In this document: piece by piece, positions 1-7,622 of the stretch | Numbering within the stretch: the stretch's first letter is position 1 | How the letters are laid out: each line of letters opens with the position of its first letter | Assembly: GCF_024448715.1 (NCBI RefSeq) | Contig: NZ_JAMOHZ010000002.1 | Span: 124,001 to 188,000, forward strand | Origin: Stutzerimonas stutzeri | GTDB lineage: Bacteria > Pseudomonadota > Gammaproteobacteria > Pseudomonadales > Pseudomonadaceae | Length of the DNA stretch: 64,000 bases | Direction of reading: 5' to 3' | Program-made: the position numbers and the translations under genes | The notes under the pieces: generated by a model | What the model was told of the DNA's origin: nothing | Database searches by the model: none | Seen by the model: only the letters and a program-made list of their open reading frames with translations

Positions 1-471
1 AAGCTGATGTACTTCATGCAGGCAGCGGGCGAGCCGCTGCGCCTCAAGTACGTCCAAGCCGCCTATGGCCCTTACGCCGAGAATCTTCGCCACGTACTGC
101 GCGCGATTGAAGGTCACTTGGTAGCGGGCTATGCCGATGGGGGTGATGCACCCGACAAACCCCTAACGCTGGTGCCTGGCGCAGTCGATGAAGCTAATGC
201 CTTCCTGGAAGCGAATGCTGAAACCCGCGCCCGATTCGACCGGGTCGGAGAGCTGGTGGAAGGCTTTGAAACGCCCTTCGGCTTGGAGCTGCTTGCGACC
301 GTGCACTGGATCGTCAAAGAGGGTGATCCTGTTTCCAGCATCGAAGACGTAGTCGCCCGCACCTACGCCTGGAACACCCGCAAGAAGCAATTCACGCCAC
401 GCCAGATCGGTATCGCCGTAGATGTACTGGCAAGCAAAGGCTGGATCGAGCCCATAGCCCTGAGCGCCTGA
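1..471 (+). CDS. darG: DarG, DNA ADP-ribosylglycohydrolase antitoxin (3' part only)
   Basis: The reading frame is open from base 1, so this is the C-terminal 156 residues of a longer protein. The start KLMYFMQAAGEPLRL, followed by YGPYAENLRHVL and IEGH, matches the conserved C-terminal winged-helix-like region of DarG as I remember it. DarG's N-terminal macrodomain, which would lie upstream, removes ADP-ribose that the DarT toxin attaches to thymidines in single-stranded DNA. The catalytic domain and darT are outside the window. A type III Res gene follows about 110 bp downstream on the same strand, so DarTG probably lies inside a restriction-modification locus. The family call rests on this C-terminal domain alone. 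Confidence 0.72.
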   Translation, partial: KLMYFMQAAGEPLRLKYVQAAYGPYAENLRHVLRAIEGHLVAGYADGGDAPDKPLTLVPGAVDEANAFLEANAETRARFDRVGELVEGFETPFGLELLATVHWIVKEGDPVSSIEDVVARTYAWNTRKKQFTPRQIGIAVDVLASKGWIEPIALSA

Positions 472-583
472 AAAGCCCCTGAATCTGACTCCCCCATGCC
501 GCCTCGCAGCATGAGGGAGTCGAGCAGCTAACTGACAGTATTTCTCGCCCTTGCCTGAAGGCGAGCTTGAAAATGGATTGAAC

Positions 584-3500
584 ATGAAACTGCACTTCGA
601 GCCGGATCTCGACTATCAACTACAGGCTATCGAAGCGGTATGCGATCTGTTCCGTGGCCAGGAGGCGTGCCGTACCGAGTTCACGGTCACCATGAAGGCC
701 CCTGCCCCGTCCGAAAGCGACCCGAGCGACGCACCACAGCAGTTCGCCCTAGGCATTGCTGAATCCGACCTGGGCGTCGGCAACCGCCTGACGCTGCTTG
801 ACGACGAACTGCACAAGAACCTCAGTGACATCCAGTTGCGCGGTGGGCTACCGCCTTCCGGCATGCTCACCTCTGGCGACTTTACCGTCGAAATGGAGAC
901 AGGTACTGGGAAGACCTACGTTTATCTGCGCAGCATCTTCGAGCTGAATAAACGCTACGGCTTTACCAAGTTTGTCATCGTGGTGCCGTCGGTTGCGATC
1001 AAGGAAGGCGTCTATAAGTCCCTGCAGATCACCGAGGAACACTTCAAAAGCCTTTATGCCGGCGTGCCCTATGACTACTTCCTGTACGACTCGAACAAGC
1101 TCGGCGAAGTACGCAACTTTGCTACCAGCTCAACCATCCAGATCATGGTGGTGACCGTAGGTGCGATCAACAAGAAGGACGTCAACAACCTCTACAAGGA
1201 CAGCGAAAAAACCGGCGGCGAAAAGCCCATCGACCTAATCAAAGCAACCCGCCCGACCCTGATTGTCGACGAGCCGCAGAGCGTCGATGGGGGCCTTAAA
1301 GGGGCCGGCAAGACCGCATTGGATGCCATGAACCCGCTGTGCACCCTGCGCTATTCCGCAACCCACGTAGACAAGCACCACATGGTCTACCGGCTGGATG
1401 CGGTTGACGCCTACGAGCGCCGCCTGGTCAAACAGATCGAAGTGGCCTCGGCAACGATAGACGATGCCCACAACAAGCCGTTTGTGCGGCTGGTAGCGGC
1501 CAGCAACAAGCGCGGCACGATTTCAGCCAAAGTCGAGCTGGATCTGGGCACAGCCACAGGTGGCGTATCCACCCAAGAGGTCACGGTTTACGACGGCGAC
1601 GATCTGGAGCAGGCAACCAAGCGCGCCGTCTATAAAGACCTTCGCATCGGCGAAATCAACACCGCCAAAGGCGAGGAGTTCGTCGAGCTGCGCTACCCAG
1701 GTGGCGAGAAGTACCTGCGCATTGGTGAGGTCCATGGCGGCGTGGAACCGTTGGCGATTCAGCGCGAAATGATCCGCCGCACGATCAAGGAGCACCTGGA
1801 CAAGGAAAAGCGCTTCCGCCCCATGGGCATCAAGGTGCTGTCGCTATTTTTCATCGATACGGTCGAGCGTTATCGCCAGTACGACGCTGACGGCAATCCA
1901 GTGAAAGGCGTGTACGCGACCATCTTCGAAGAAGAATACAAACGTTTCGCCAAGCACCCGGACTACCAAAGCCTGTTCAGCGAGGTCGACTTCAACCACA
2001 GCGCTGAAGAGGTGCACAACGGCTACTTCTCCATCGACAAAAAGGGCGGCTGGTCTGACACCGCTGAGAATAACGCCGGCAACCGAGAAAACGCTGAGCG
2101 CGCCTACAACCTGATCATGAAGGACAAAGAAAAGCTGCTTACCTTCAGCACACCGCTGAAATTCATCTTTTCCCACTCGGCACTCAAGGAAGGCTGGGAC
2201 AACCCCAACGTGTTCCAGATCTGCACGCTGCGTGACATTCAATCCGAGCGTGAGCGCCGACAGACCATCGGTCGCGGCCTGCGGCTGTGCGTCAACCAGA
2301 ACGGTGAGCGAGTGCGTGGCTTTGAGGTGAATACCCTTACAGTCATAGCTACAGAGAACTACGAGGCCTTTGCCGAGAACCTGCAGAAAGAAATTGAGGC
2401 AGACACCGGCATCCGCTTCGGTATTGTCGAGCATCACCAGTTCGCAGCAGTCGTAGTCACCAATGCTAACGGCGAGTCAAAGCCACTTGGTTTTGAGCAG
2501 TCGAAGATACTGTGGGATTTCTTGCGAGCACAGCATTACGTCGATGCCAAGGGCAAGGTACAAGACTCGCTCAAACAGGCACTCAAAGACGGCCTGTTGC
2601 AGCTACCGCCTGAATTCGAGGCCCAGCGCTTGCAGATCATCGAACAGTTGAAAAAGGTCTCTGGCCGCCTGGAGATCAAGAATGCAGACGAGCGCCGTGC
2701 TATCCCTGCCCGCCAGGCCGTGCTGCAGAGCGAAGAGTTCAAAGCCCTGTGGGGTCGGATAAAGCATCAGACAACCTATCGCGTTGACTTCGATAACGAA
2801 AAACTGATCACCGATTGCATCGACAACTTGCAGAAGGCCCCCGCGGTATTCCGCCCTCGCCTTCAATGGCGTAAAGCAAATCTAGCCATCGGCAAGTCAG
2901 GCATAGAAGCTAGCGAGAAGAAAGGTGCTTATACCGTCAACCTGGACGAGAGCAATATCGAGCTGCCGGACATTCTGACCGACCTCCAAGATCGAACGCA
3001 CCTGACTCGCCGGACGCTGGTACGCATCCTCAGGGAAAGCAAGCGCCTGGACGATTTCAAGCGCAACCCTCAGCAATTTATCGAGCTGGCCGGCGAAATC
3101 ATCAACCGCTGCAAGCGCCTGGCGTTGGTCGATGGCATCAAGTACGTGAAGCTGGGCGATGAAAGTTTCTACGCCCAGGAACTGTTTGAGCAGCAGGAGC
3201 TGACCGGCTACCTGAAAAACATGCTGCTCAACACCGAGAAATCCGTCTACGAGCATGTAGTGTACGACTCAGCCATCGAGCGCGACTTCGCCCAAGCGCT
3301 GGAGCACAACGATGCCGTGAAGGTTTACGCAAAGCTGCCAGGCTGGTTCCGTATCCCCACCCCGCTCGGCAGCTATAACCCTGACTGGGCAATACTGGTA
3401 GAGCAAGACGGTGCCGAACGCGTCTACTTCGTGGTGGAAACCAAAAGCAGCCTGTTCAATGATGACCTACGCCCAATTGAGCAAGCCAAGATCGACTGCG

Positions 3501-3598
3501 GCGCTTCTCATTTCAGATTGCTTGCAACAAGTGAGGCCGGCTTGCGCTTTGGCCGAGCGAGTAGCGTGGATGACGTGATCGCGGGTGCGCTGGATTAG
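584..3598 (+). CDS. Type III restriction endonuclease, Res subunit
   Basis: This is a 1004-residue SF2 translocase-nuclease that cuts DNA together with a Mod methyltransferase. Visible motifs are Walker A ETGTGKT at about residues 105-111, DEPQ motif II at about 229-232, SAT motif III, and a motif V/VI stretch (EGWDNPN then QTIGRGLR) at about 550-580. The C-terminal PD-(D/E)xK nuclease has D934 in PDW, then E952 and K954 in VETK, as expected for Res. Length is normal and no frameshift is seen. I chose ATG 584 because homologues begin MKLHFEPDLDYQ; the longer frame from 551 adds 11 unconserved residues. No Mod gene is in view, so it should lie upstream of DarTG, outside the window. Confidence 0.9.
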   Translation: MKLHFEPDLDYQLQAIEAVCDLFRGQEACRTEFTVTMKAPAPSESDPSDAPQQFALGIAESDLGVGNRLTLLDDELHKNLSDIQLRGGLPPSGMLTSGDFTVEMETGTGKTYVYLRSIFELNKRYGFTKFVIVVPSVAIKEGVYKSLQITEEHFKSLYAGVPYDYFLYDSNKLGEVRNFATSSTIQIMVVTVGAINKKDVNNLYKDSEKTGGEKPIDLIKATRPTLIVDEPQSVDGGLKGAGKTALDAMNPLCTLRYSATHVDKHHMVYRLDAVDAYERRLVKQIEVASATIDDAHNKPFVRLVAASNKRGTISAKVELDLGTATGGVSTQEVTVYDGDDLEQATKRAVYKDLRIGEINTAKGEEFVELRYPGGEKYLRIGEVHGGVEPLAIQREMIRRTIKEHLDKEKRFRPMGIKVLSLFFIDTVERYRQYDADGNPVKGVYATIFEEEYKRFAKHPDYQSLFSEVDFNHSAEEVHNGYFSIDKKGGWSDTAENNAGNRENAERAYNLIMKDKEKLLTFSTPLKFIFSHSALKEGWDNPNVFQICTLRDIQSERERRQTIGRGLRLCVNQNGERVRGFEVNTLTVIATENYEAFAENLQKEIEADTGIRFGIVEHHQFAAVVVTNANGESKPLGFEQSKILWDFLRAQHYVDAKGKVQDSLKQALKDGLLQLPPEFEAQRLQIIEQLKKVSGRLEIKNADERRAIPARQAVLQSEEFKALWGRIKHQTTYRVDFDNEKLITDCIDNLQKAPAVFRPRLQWRKANLAIGKSGIEASEKKGAYTVNLDESNIELPDILTDLQDRTHLTRRTLVRILRESKRLDDFKRNPQQFIELAGEIINRCKRLALVDGIKYVKLGDESFYAQELFEQQELTGYLKNMLLNTEKSVYEHVVYDSAIERDFAQALEHNDAVKVYAKLPGWFRIPTPLGSYNPDWAILVEQDGAERVYFVVETKSSLFNDDLRPIEQAKIDCGASHFRLLATSEAGLRFGRASSVDDVIAGALD

Positions 3599-3672
3599 AT
3601 ACTTGGTCAGCACATAGACCCTGCCTAGTATCTGATGGCGCTTAAAGATTAAAGCAAGTAGCTGGATGTTCT

Positions 3673-5499
3673 CTAATCCGCATCGCCTTCGTCGGTTGCA
3701 TCATCGCGTAGGGGATAAAAGCCGTATCGCCCCTTGCTAAAGATACGTGTGAATGTAATAGGTTTGAGCTCTGCCGCCGTTTCTGGCTTGATCGGTTCGT
3801 TCTCGAGAACGATGACTTGACCACGCCCATGCCAAGTCGACATCCAGCTATAGAACCGGTCAACGATCGTCTTAGGCGGCACCTCATGCTCTTCGGTGGA
3901 GTCAGGATCCGCGTACGTCTTCAGTGGCGAGTCGAGGACGACTACGCCGAGATGGGGATGTCCTTTCTCAAGCGCGTGCTCCATCAGTGCAACCGCCAAA
4001 GAGGACAGGAACAAGCCCCTCACACCAGCGCCATAGCTCAGGCGTGAACGATCATCGATCCGCAGGTCACAGGACGGATCATCAAGAGAGATGTTCTGGA
4101 TAAAACTGAACCCCCAAGTGTTCAGCAATTCCTTGGCGCGATTGGCGACCTCACGACCAAATGCACCACCCTCGCGAACTACAGTAATACGTTTGCGCAC
4201 GGTCGCCTTCTTTAGGCGATCAATCTCGGCAACAAAATGTTGTATTTCGTCGAAATAGCTTAGTTGTTCAGACAGCTCTGAACGTCTCAACGCCAATATC
4301 TTCGGATTGGCAGAGAATTCAACACGGGTGTTATTTAGCACCATAGCTTCGCGGTTCTGCAGCACGTTGAGCTCAGCAGCAAGTGTCGAAGCGCGCGCGT
4401 TGAGATTACCGTGGCGGTCTCGCTCATGCTGTAGGGCTGCGAGCAAGCCCACTCGGAGCGAACGAATTTTTTCTGCTTCAGCAGCGATAGCTGCTCGATA
4501 GCGGCTCGGCGCCGCAGGGCGCAAATCGTCAGGATCCACCTGGCTTTCTGCTGGGGTTCCGCACAACGGGCAGTCTACCGTCGGGAGCTCCTGAAAGAAC
4601 GCCACTCCCTCGCTGGTACCTCCGAGGCGCGCCTGGTCGTTTGCATATTTCTCGTCAAGCAGTTCGAAGCGACCAATCATGGACCGCGAGTGGTTCCGCT
4701 CATTCTCAACCTGGCGCAATTCGTCGGAAACGTTCGTAAGCTGCCTGCGCAAGTCTTTCAGGGTAGAAGCACGCGCGTCGTACTGGCTCGTCATCGCCGA
4801 CAGAGTCGTATCCACCCGCTCCAGCGCCTCTTCCACCTCGTTGCGTTTTAAGTCTTTTGGCATAAGGGCTTCGATGCGCTTCAGGGCAGTCTCGGCAGCC
4901 TGTAATTCGCCTCGGGCGCGTTCAGTTTCGGTTGCGGACTTCCGAAGTTGGATGGCTGAATCATCAGTACCTGTCAAAAATAAATGGAACGCCGCTTCAT
5001 GCTTCGATGCTGCATAGGCGCTCCCCGCGATGGGCAGCTTGGCAGGAATGTTGGACTGCGACCACAACGACCAGTGGCGAAGATCGTCACCCGTCACGAC
5101 GCCACGCTTGCTGTGGTTGCGAAGAATTTGTTTGCCACTCGCCCCGCACAACTCAACGAGCAACTCCCCGAGCTCCCGGTCTAGCGGCTCGAACGATTGA
5201 TCCTTGTCATCACCGAGCACGCGCGTGTAGACGGCGGCGCCTCCGCCGGCTAGCCCCCGGCGTACTTCGTACTCATCCTCCGCGGTCTTGAACCGCAAGC
5301 GAAACTCCTGGTAGCCCTGCGTGAGCGGAAATGATTCGGGAAGGTCGTTACCTCCTAGCATGTACCAGAGACAGTCGTAGATATAGGACTTGCCGGTCTC
5401 GCTAGGGCCTCGAATCAGTTGCCGCCCGGGATGGAATAGGACCTCGGCGACCTCACGGTCTGGTCCATGGACGGACAGCGACGTGAGAATTATGCCCAT
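3673..5499 (-). CDS. SMC/Rad50-like ABC ATPase of an ABC-3C conflict system
   Basis: A 608-residue ATPase with Walker A GPSETGKS at residues 31-38 and a Walker B-like VVVLDSP with D523. Long helical segments lie on both sides of a CPLCG zinc-hook motif at 310-314, the layout of Rad50-type coiled-coil ATPases. It is the last gene of a minus-strand set after a restriction-like nuclease and a small middle protein. That is the composition of ABC three-component (ABC-3C) systems, predicted to act against invading DNA. ATG 5499 is preferred because a GGAGG site precedes it; it overlaps the upstream gene by 10 bp. The in-frame codon at 5544 would overlap that gene much further. A role as phage sensor or effector trigger is inferred from the family. 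Confidence 0.82.
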   Translation of the reverse strand: MGIILTSLSVHGPDREVAEVLFHPGRQLIRGPSETGKSYIYDCLWYMLGGNDLPESFPLTQGYQEFRLRFKTAEDEYEVRRGLAGGGAAVYTRVLGDDKDQSFEPLDRELGELLVELCGASGKQILRNHSKRGVVTGDDLRHWSLWSQSNIPAKLPIAGSAYAASKHEAAFHLFLTGTDDSAIQLRKSATETERARGELQAAETALKRIEALMPKDLKRNEVEEALERVDTTLSAMTSQYDARASTLKDLRRQLTNVSDELRQVENERNHSRSMIGRFELLDEKYANDQARLGGTSEGVAFFQELPTVDCPLCGTPAESQVDPDDLRPAAPSRYRAAIAAEAEKIRSLRVGLLAALQHERDRHGNLNARASTLAAELNVLQNREAMVLNNTRVEFSANPKILALRRSELSEQLSYFDEIQHFVAEIDRLKKATVRKRITVVREGGAFGREVANRAKELLNTWGFSFIQNISLDDPSCDLRIDDRSRLSYGAGVRGLFLSSLAVALMEHALEKGHPHLGVVVLDSPLKTYADPDSTEEHEVPPKTIVDRFYSWMSTWHGRGQVIVLENEPIKPETAAELKPITFTRIFSKGRYGFYPLRDDATDEGDAD

Positions 5500-5993
5500 G
5501 CACCACCTCCATCCCGCGCCATTAGCTCGAGTTCCGCTCCCCACAGGTGGCCGCTCGCAGCGAACTTAGAAGTCAGCTCGGAGGAGTCAACGTGTCCATA
5601 GCGCTCGGCTGCCCACGCGCAGCGCTGCTCTAACTCACGCAAGTACTTGGACGTCAGAGCTCCAGTCATAGCCCTAGCGATTTCTCCCGCATAGTAAGTG
5701 ATGCCATCTGTGCCCCATATCGCCGTTACTAAGCCCCGTGTGCTCATGAGATAGAGGCCTTGCTCAATCAGCTCGCGCCTACTCATGAGCTCTGCGCCAC
5801 GGAATGGGATGGGTGTATGTAGGCTGCTCGGGCCGTTCAGGTCAGCCGAATACACGATGGCATAGTCCAAAAGCACCAGCTTCTGAAGGTCCGCACCATG
5901 CGGCATGAGAGCCTGCAGGAGGTAGACCATGCGAATGCCGAGCTCGAACGGGGAGTTGAACACAGGCAAAGGGCGCCGTTTTACTTGACCCAC
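5490..5993 (-). CDS. ABC-3C system middle component
   Basis: A 167-residue protein with no enzyme motif that I can see. The start FNSPFELGIRMVYLLQA, the segment LVLLDYAIVYSADL and the later RRELIEQGLYLMSTRGLV match, from memory, the middle component (type 2 kind) that links the nuclease and ATPase of ABC-3C systems; the fold is winged-helix-like. It overlaps the upstream gene by 13 bp and the downstream ATPase by 10 bp, so the three genes are translationally coupled. Its role as an adaptor is inferred from family context. The subtype number is the least certain part of the call. Confidence 0.75.
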   Translation of the reverse strand: MGQVKRRPLPVFNSPFELGIRMVYLLQALMPHGADLQKLVLLDYAIVYSADLNGPSSLHTPIPFRGAELMSRRELIEQGLYLMSTRGLVTAIWGTDGITYYAGEIARAMTGALTSKYLRELEQRCAWAAERYGHVDSSELTSKFAASGHLWGAELELMARDGGGAWA

Positions 5994-7111
5994 CTGAGCC
6001 TCCTTTGGTTTACCAAATGGTGGCAGGTGCCTGGCAGATCCCCAGGCCGCAGCTTAGGAGTCAGATTACTGTCATTGACGACTAACTGTTGCGCTCCTTC
6101 GGTACCGGCCTCGAGCCGGTCTAGACTGCCCTTATGTCGAGGGCTATTGACCTTCGACTTGATGCCAACAAGCACCATGTCCAACAGCGCGTCGAACTCT
6201 GCTTCACCGTAGGTGTCTCGACTGAATATCTTCAGGCCTTCAGCACAGTAGAAAAATGCGCGCTGACTCTGGAAATGCTCCCCGCAGGAGTCTGAGTCCA
6301 TCAGCTCGTCCAGCGTCAGATCATCGCCGGTCAGCTCGGAATAGACCTTCAACAATTCTTCGACGTAGATTTGCTCCTGTGCGGTGGGCGTGTCGGGTGC
6401 CAAGGGATCATCACCGCGCTCGCCCTCAAAACCGAACAGCTCGAAGTGCGCCTTTTGATCCAACGCATGCCACTCAAGTATGTCTCGCGTCTGGCACTCC
6501 AAGATGTTCTTGAAATCGAAGTCCATCACAAGTTGTTCGATTGCCGGGGTTATCTCTTTAGCACGCCCCTTGAGTCCGGTCTTTTCCGCTCTCCAGTCAT
6601 CCAGTAATCGCTGCTTAAACTCGTCGGGCTTGCTCAGAAGGTTATGAAGGTCGTTGCCCACGCCGCGTGGCGCGCAGAGGTAGTAATACCGTGGCGCCGG
6701 ATATGTCTTCGCCTCCAGGTGCTTGAAAAACTTGATTAACTCTTTGAAAACATCGGTGGGCATCAATGCATGGTCGTAATGTTTACCTTGAAAAAGATCC
6801 CACTGATGCTCAGACAAAGCTGGAACCAGGCGCGCTTCGACGTCACGCCCGCCATCGCCGGCGCCGCCCAGCTGCTTGACGAACACGTATTTCGCCCCGT
6901 CGCCCAAAGGACGGTTTCGGCAAGCATGCTCAATGAGCTTTTCCCACTGATCGGAGTGAAATAGTAAGACCTGCGATGACGGCGGAATGACGCCGCGCTT
7001 GACCGCAAAGCCATTTTTCCGCTTCGATTTCCGGGGTGGATTGGTTTCCATACCATCAGGGCCGCACGTTTGGCGGAGGCTGACGCCCCCGCATTCAATT
7101 ACTAGGCACAT
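5981..7111 (-). CDS. ABC-3C system protein with N-terminal restriction-endonuclease-like domain
   Basis: First gene of the three-gene conflict operon, up to 376 residues. The N-terminal domain carries a GGAGDGGRDV stretch (D90) followed by FQGKHYD (Q108, K110). This is the GxD...QxK signature of Mrr-type PD-(D/E)xK nucleases, with Q replacing the middle acid as often happens in that group. The C-terminal half (about 220-340) is helical and is where ABC-3C effectors carry their shared C-terminal domain. The start is uncertain: ATG 7111 has a weak AGGG upstream, while ATG 7051 would remove 20 poorly conserved residues. The predicted role is the DNA-cleaving effector, released or activated by the ATPase. 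No cleavage specificity can be read from sequence. Confidence 0.75.
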   Translation of the reverse strand: MCLVIECGGVSLRQTCGPDGMETNPPRKSKRKNGFAVKRGVIPPSSQVLLFHSDQWEKLIEHACRNRPLGDGAKYVFVKQLGGAGDGGRDVEARLVPALSEHQWDLFQGKHYDHALMPTDVFKELIKFFKHLEAKTYPAPRYYYLCAPRGVGNDLHNLLSKPDEFKQRLLDDWRAEKTGLKGRAKEITPAIEQLVMDFDFKNILECQTRDILEWHALDQKAHFELFGFEGERGDDPLAPDTPTAQEQIYVEELLKVYSELTGDDLTLDELMDSDSCGEHFQSQRAFFYCAEGLKIFSRDTYGEAEFDALLDMVLVGIKSKVNSPRHKGSLDRLEAGTEGAQQLVVNDSNLTPKLRPGDLPGTCHHLVNQRRLRWVK

Positions 7112-7240
7112 AGCAGGCCCTAAGCCGACCAGCTTCCGCCGTTGTAGTTATCTCCAGCGATAGTGCCATAAGTTTGAGATTTCCACAGAGTCCTTCAGTG
7201 CAAGCAGAGATATGGTGCTTGGACCACGCAACGCAGAATT

Positions 7241-7262
7241 GGGGGGACAAGCGGGGGTACAA
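7241..7262 (+). repeat. Tandem G-tract direct repeats, possible recombinase arm sites
   Basis: Two direct copies of GGGGG(G/T)ACAA lie 12 bp apart (7241-7250 and 7253-7262), directly before an AT-rich stretch. Short G-tract repeats of this look often flank tyrosine-recombinase attachment sites of genomic islands. Nothing nearby encodes an integrase, so the assignment is only suggestive. Confidence 0.35.
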
Positions 7263-7316
7263 AAAAATACGATATGTAAATTAACTATAGAATCAAGCAC
7301 TTAAATATAGTAAAAC

Positions 7317-7339
7317 GCCGGCCACAAGCCGGCTTTTTT
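7317..7339 (+). terminator. Rho-independent terminator
   Basis: A perfect 6-bp stem GCCGGC / GCCGGC with a 5-base loop CACAA is followed by six T residues. The run of A before the stem lets it work in part on the other strand. No plus-strand gene ends just upstream, so it may be the terminator of a gene split from it by the island, or serve as an island boundary. Confidence 0.7.
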
Positions 7340-7622
7340 ATGCCTTTTGTTTTCGCAGCTTGGCAACTGATCCGCTTCCGAATGGCCACGTACCTGCCGC
7401 TCCCCTCATGCTAGCTTCCGGTCAGCTAGCACCGAGCACCATTGATGACAGGTGACAGGCTGTGCCGTCAGCTGCCACGTTTACCAGGCCTAACCGATCG
7501 TCGTGAAAGTCGCCCGCCCCAGCATCCGTCGATCGCACCTATAGACCAGCGACCTGGCGCTCATCGACGACTCGTGTAATACATAAAGGGCGACAGCCTC
7601 GAATGTCTCAACGGATCTTGCG

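Larger units (their letters stand above)
7112..7622. other. Gene-free stretch at the probable edge of the defence island
   Basis: These 511 bases contain no supported gene. About 7240-7315 is AT-rich and G-tract-containing, unlike the flanks, and includes two G-rich direct repeats and two copies of a TTAA(C/A)TATAG motif. A strong hairpin terminator follows at 7317-7339. From about 7340 on the composition returns to core level and leads into a sensor kinase gene. I see no tRNA or integrase gene here. The stretch could hold the attachment site of the island, but no matching second copy is in the window. Confidence 0.4.

Noticed and set aside
7345-7622. tRNA gene as island target
   Set aside because: No cloverleaf or CCA end could be traced on either strand.
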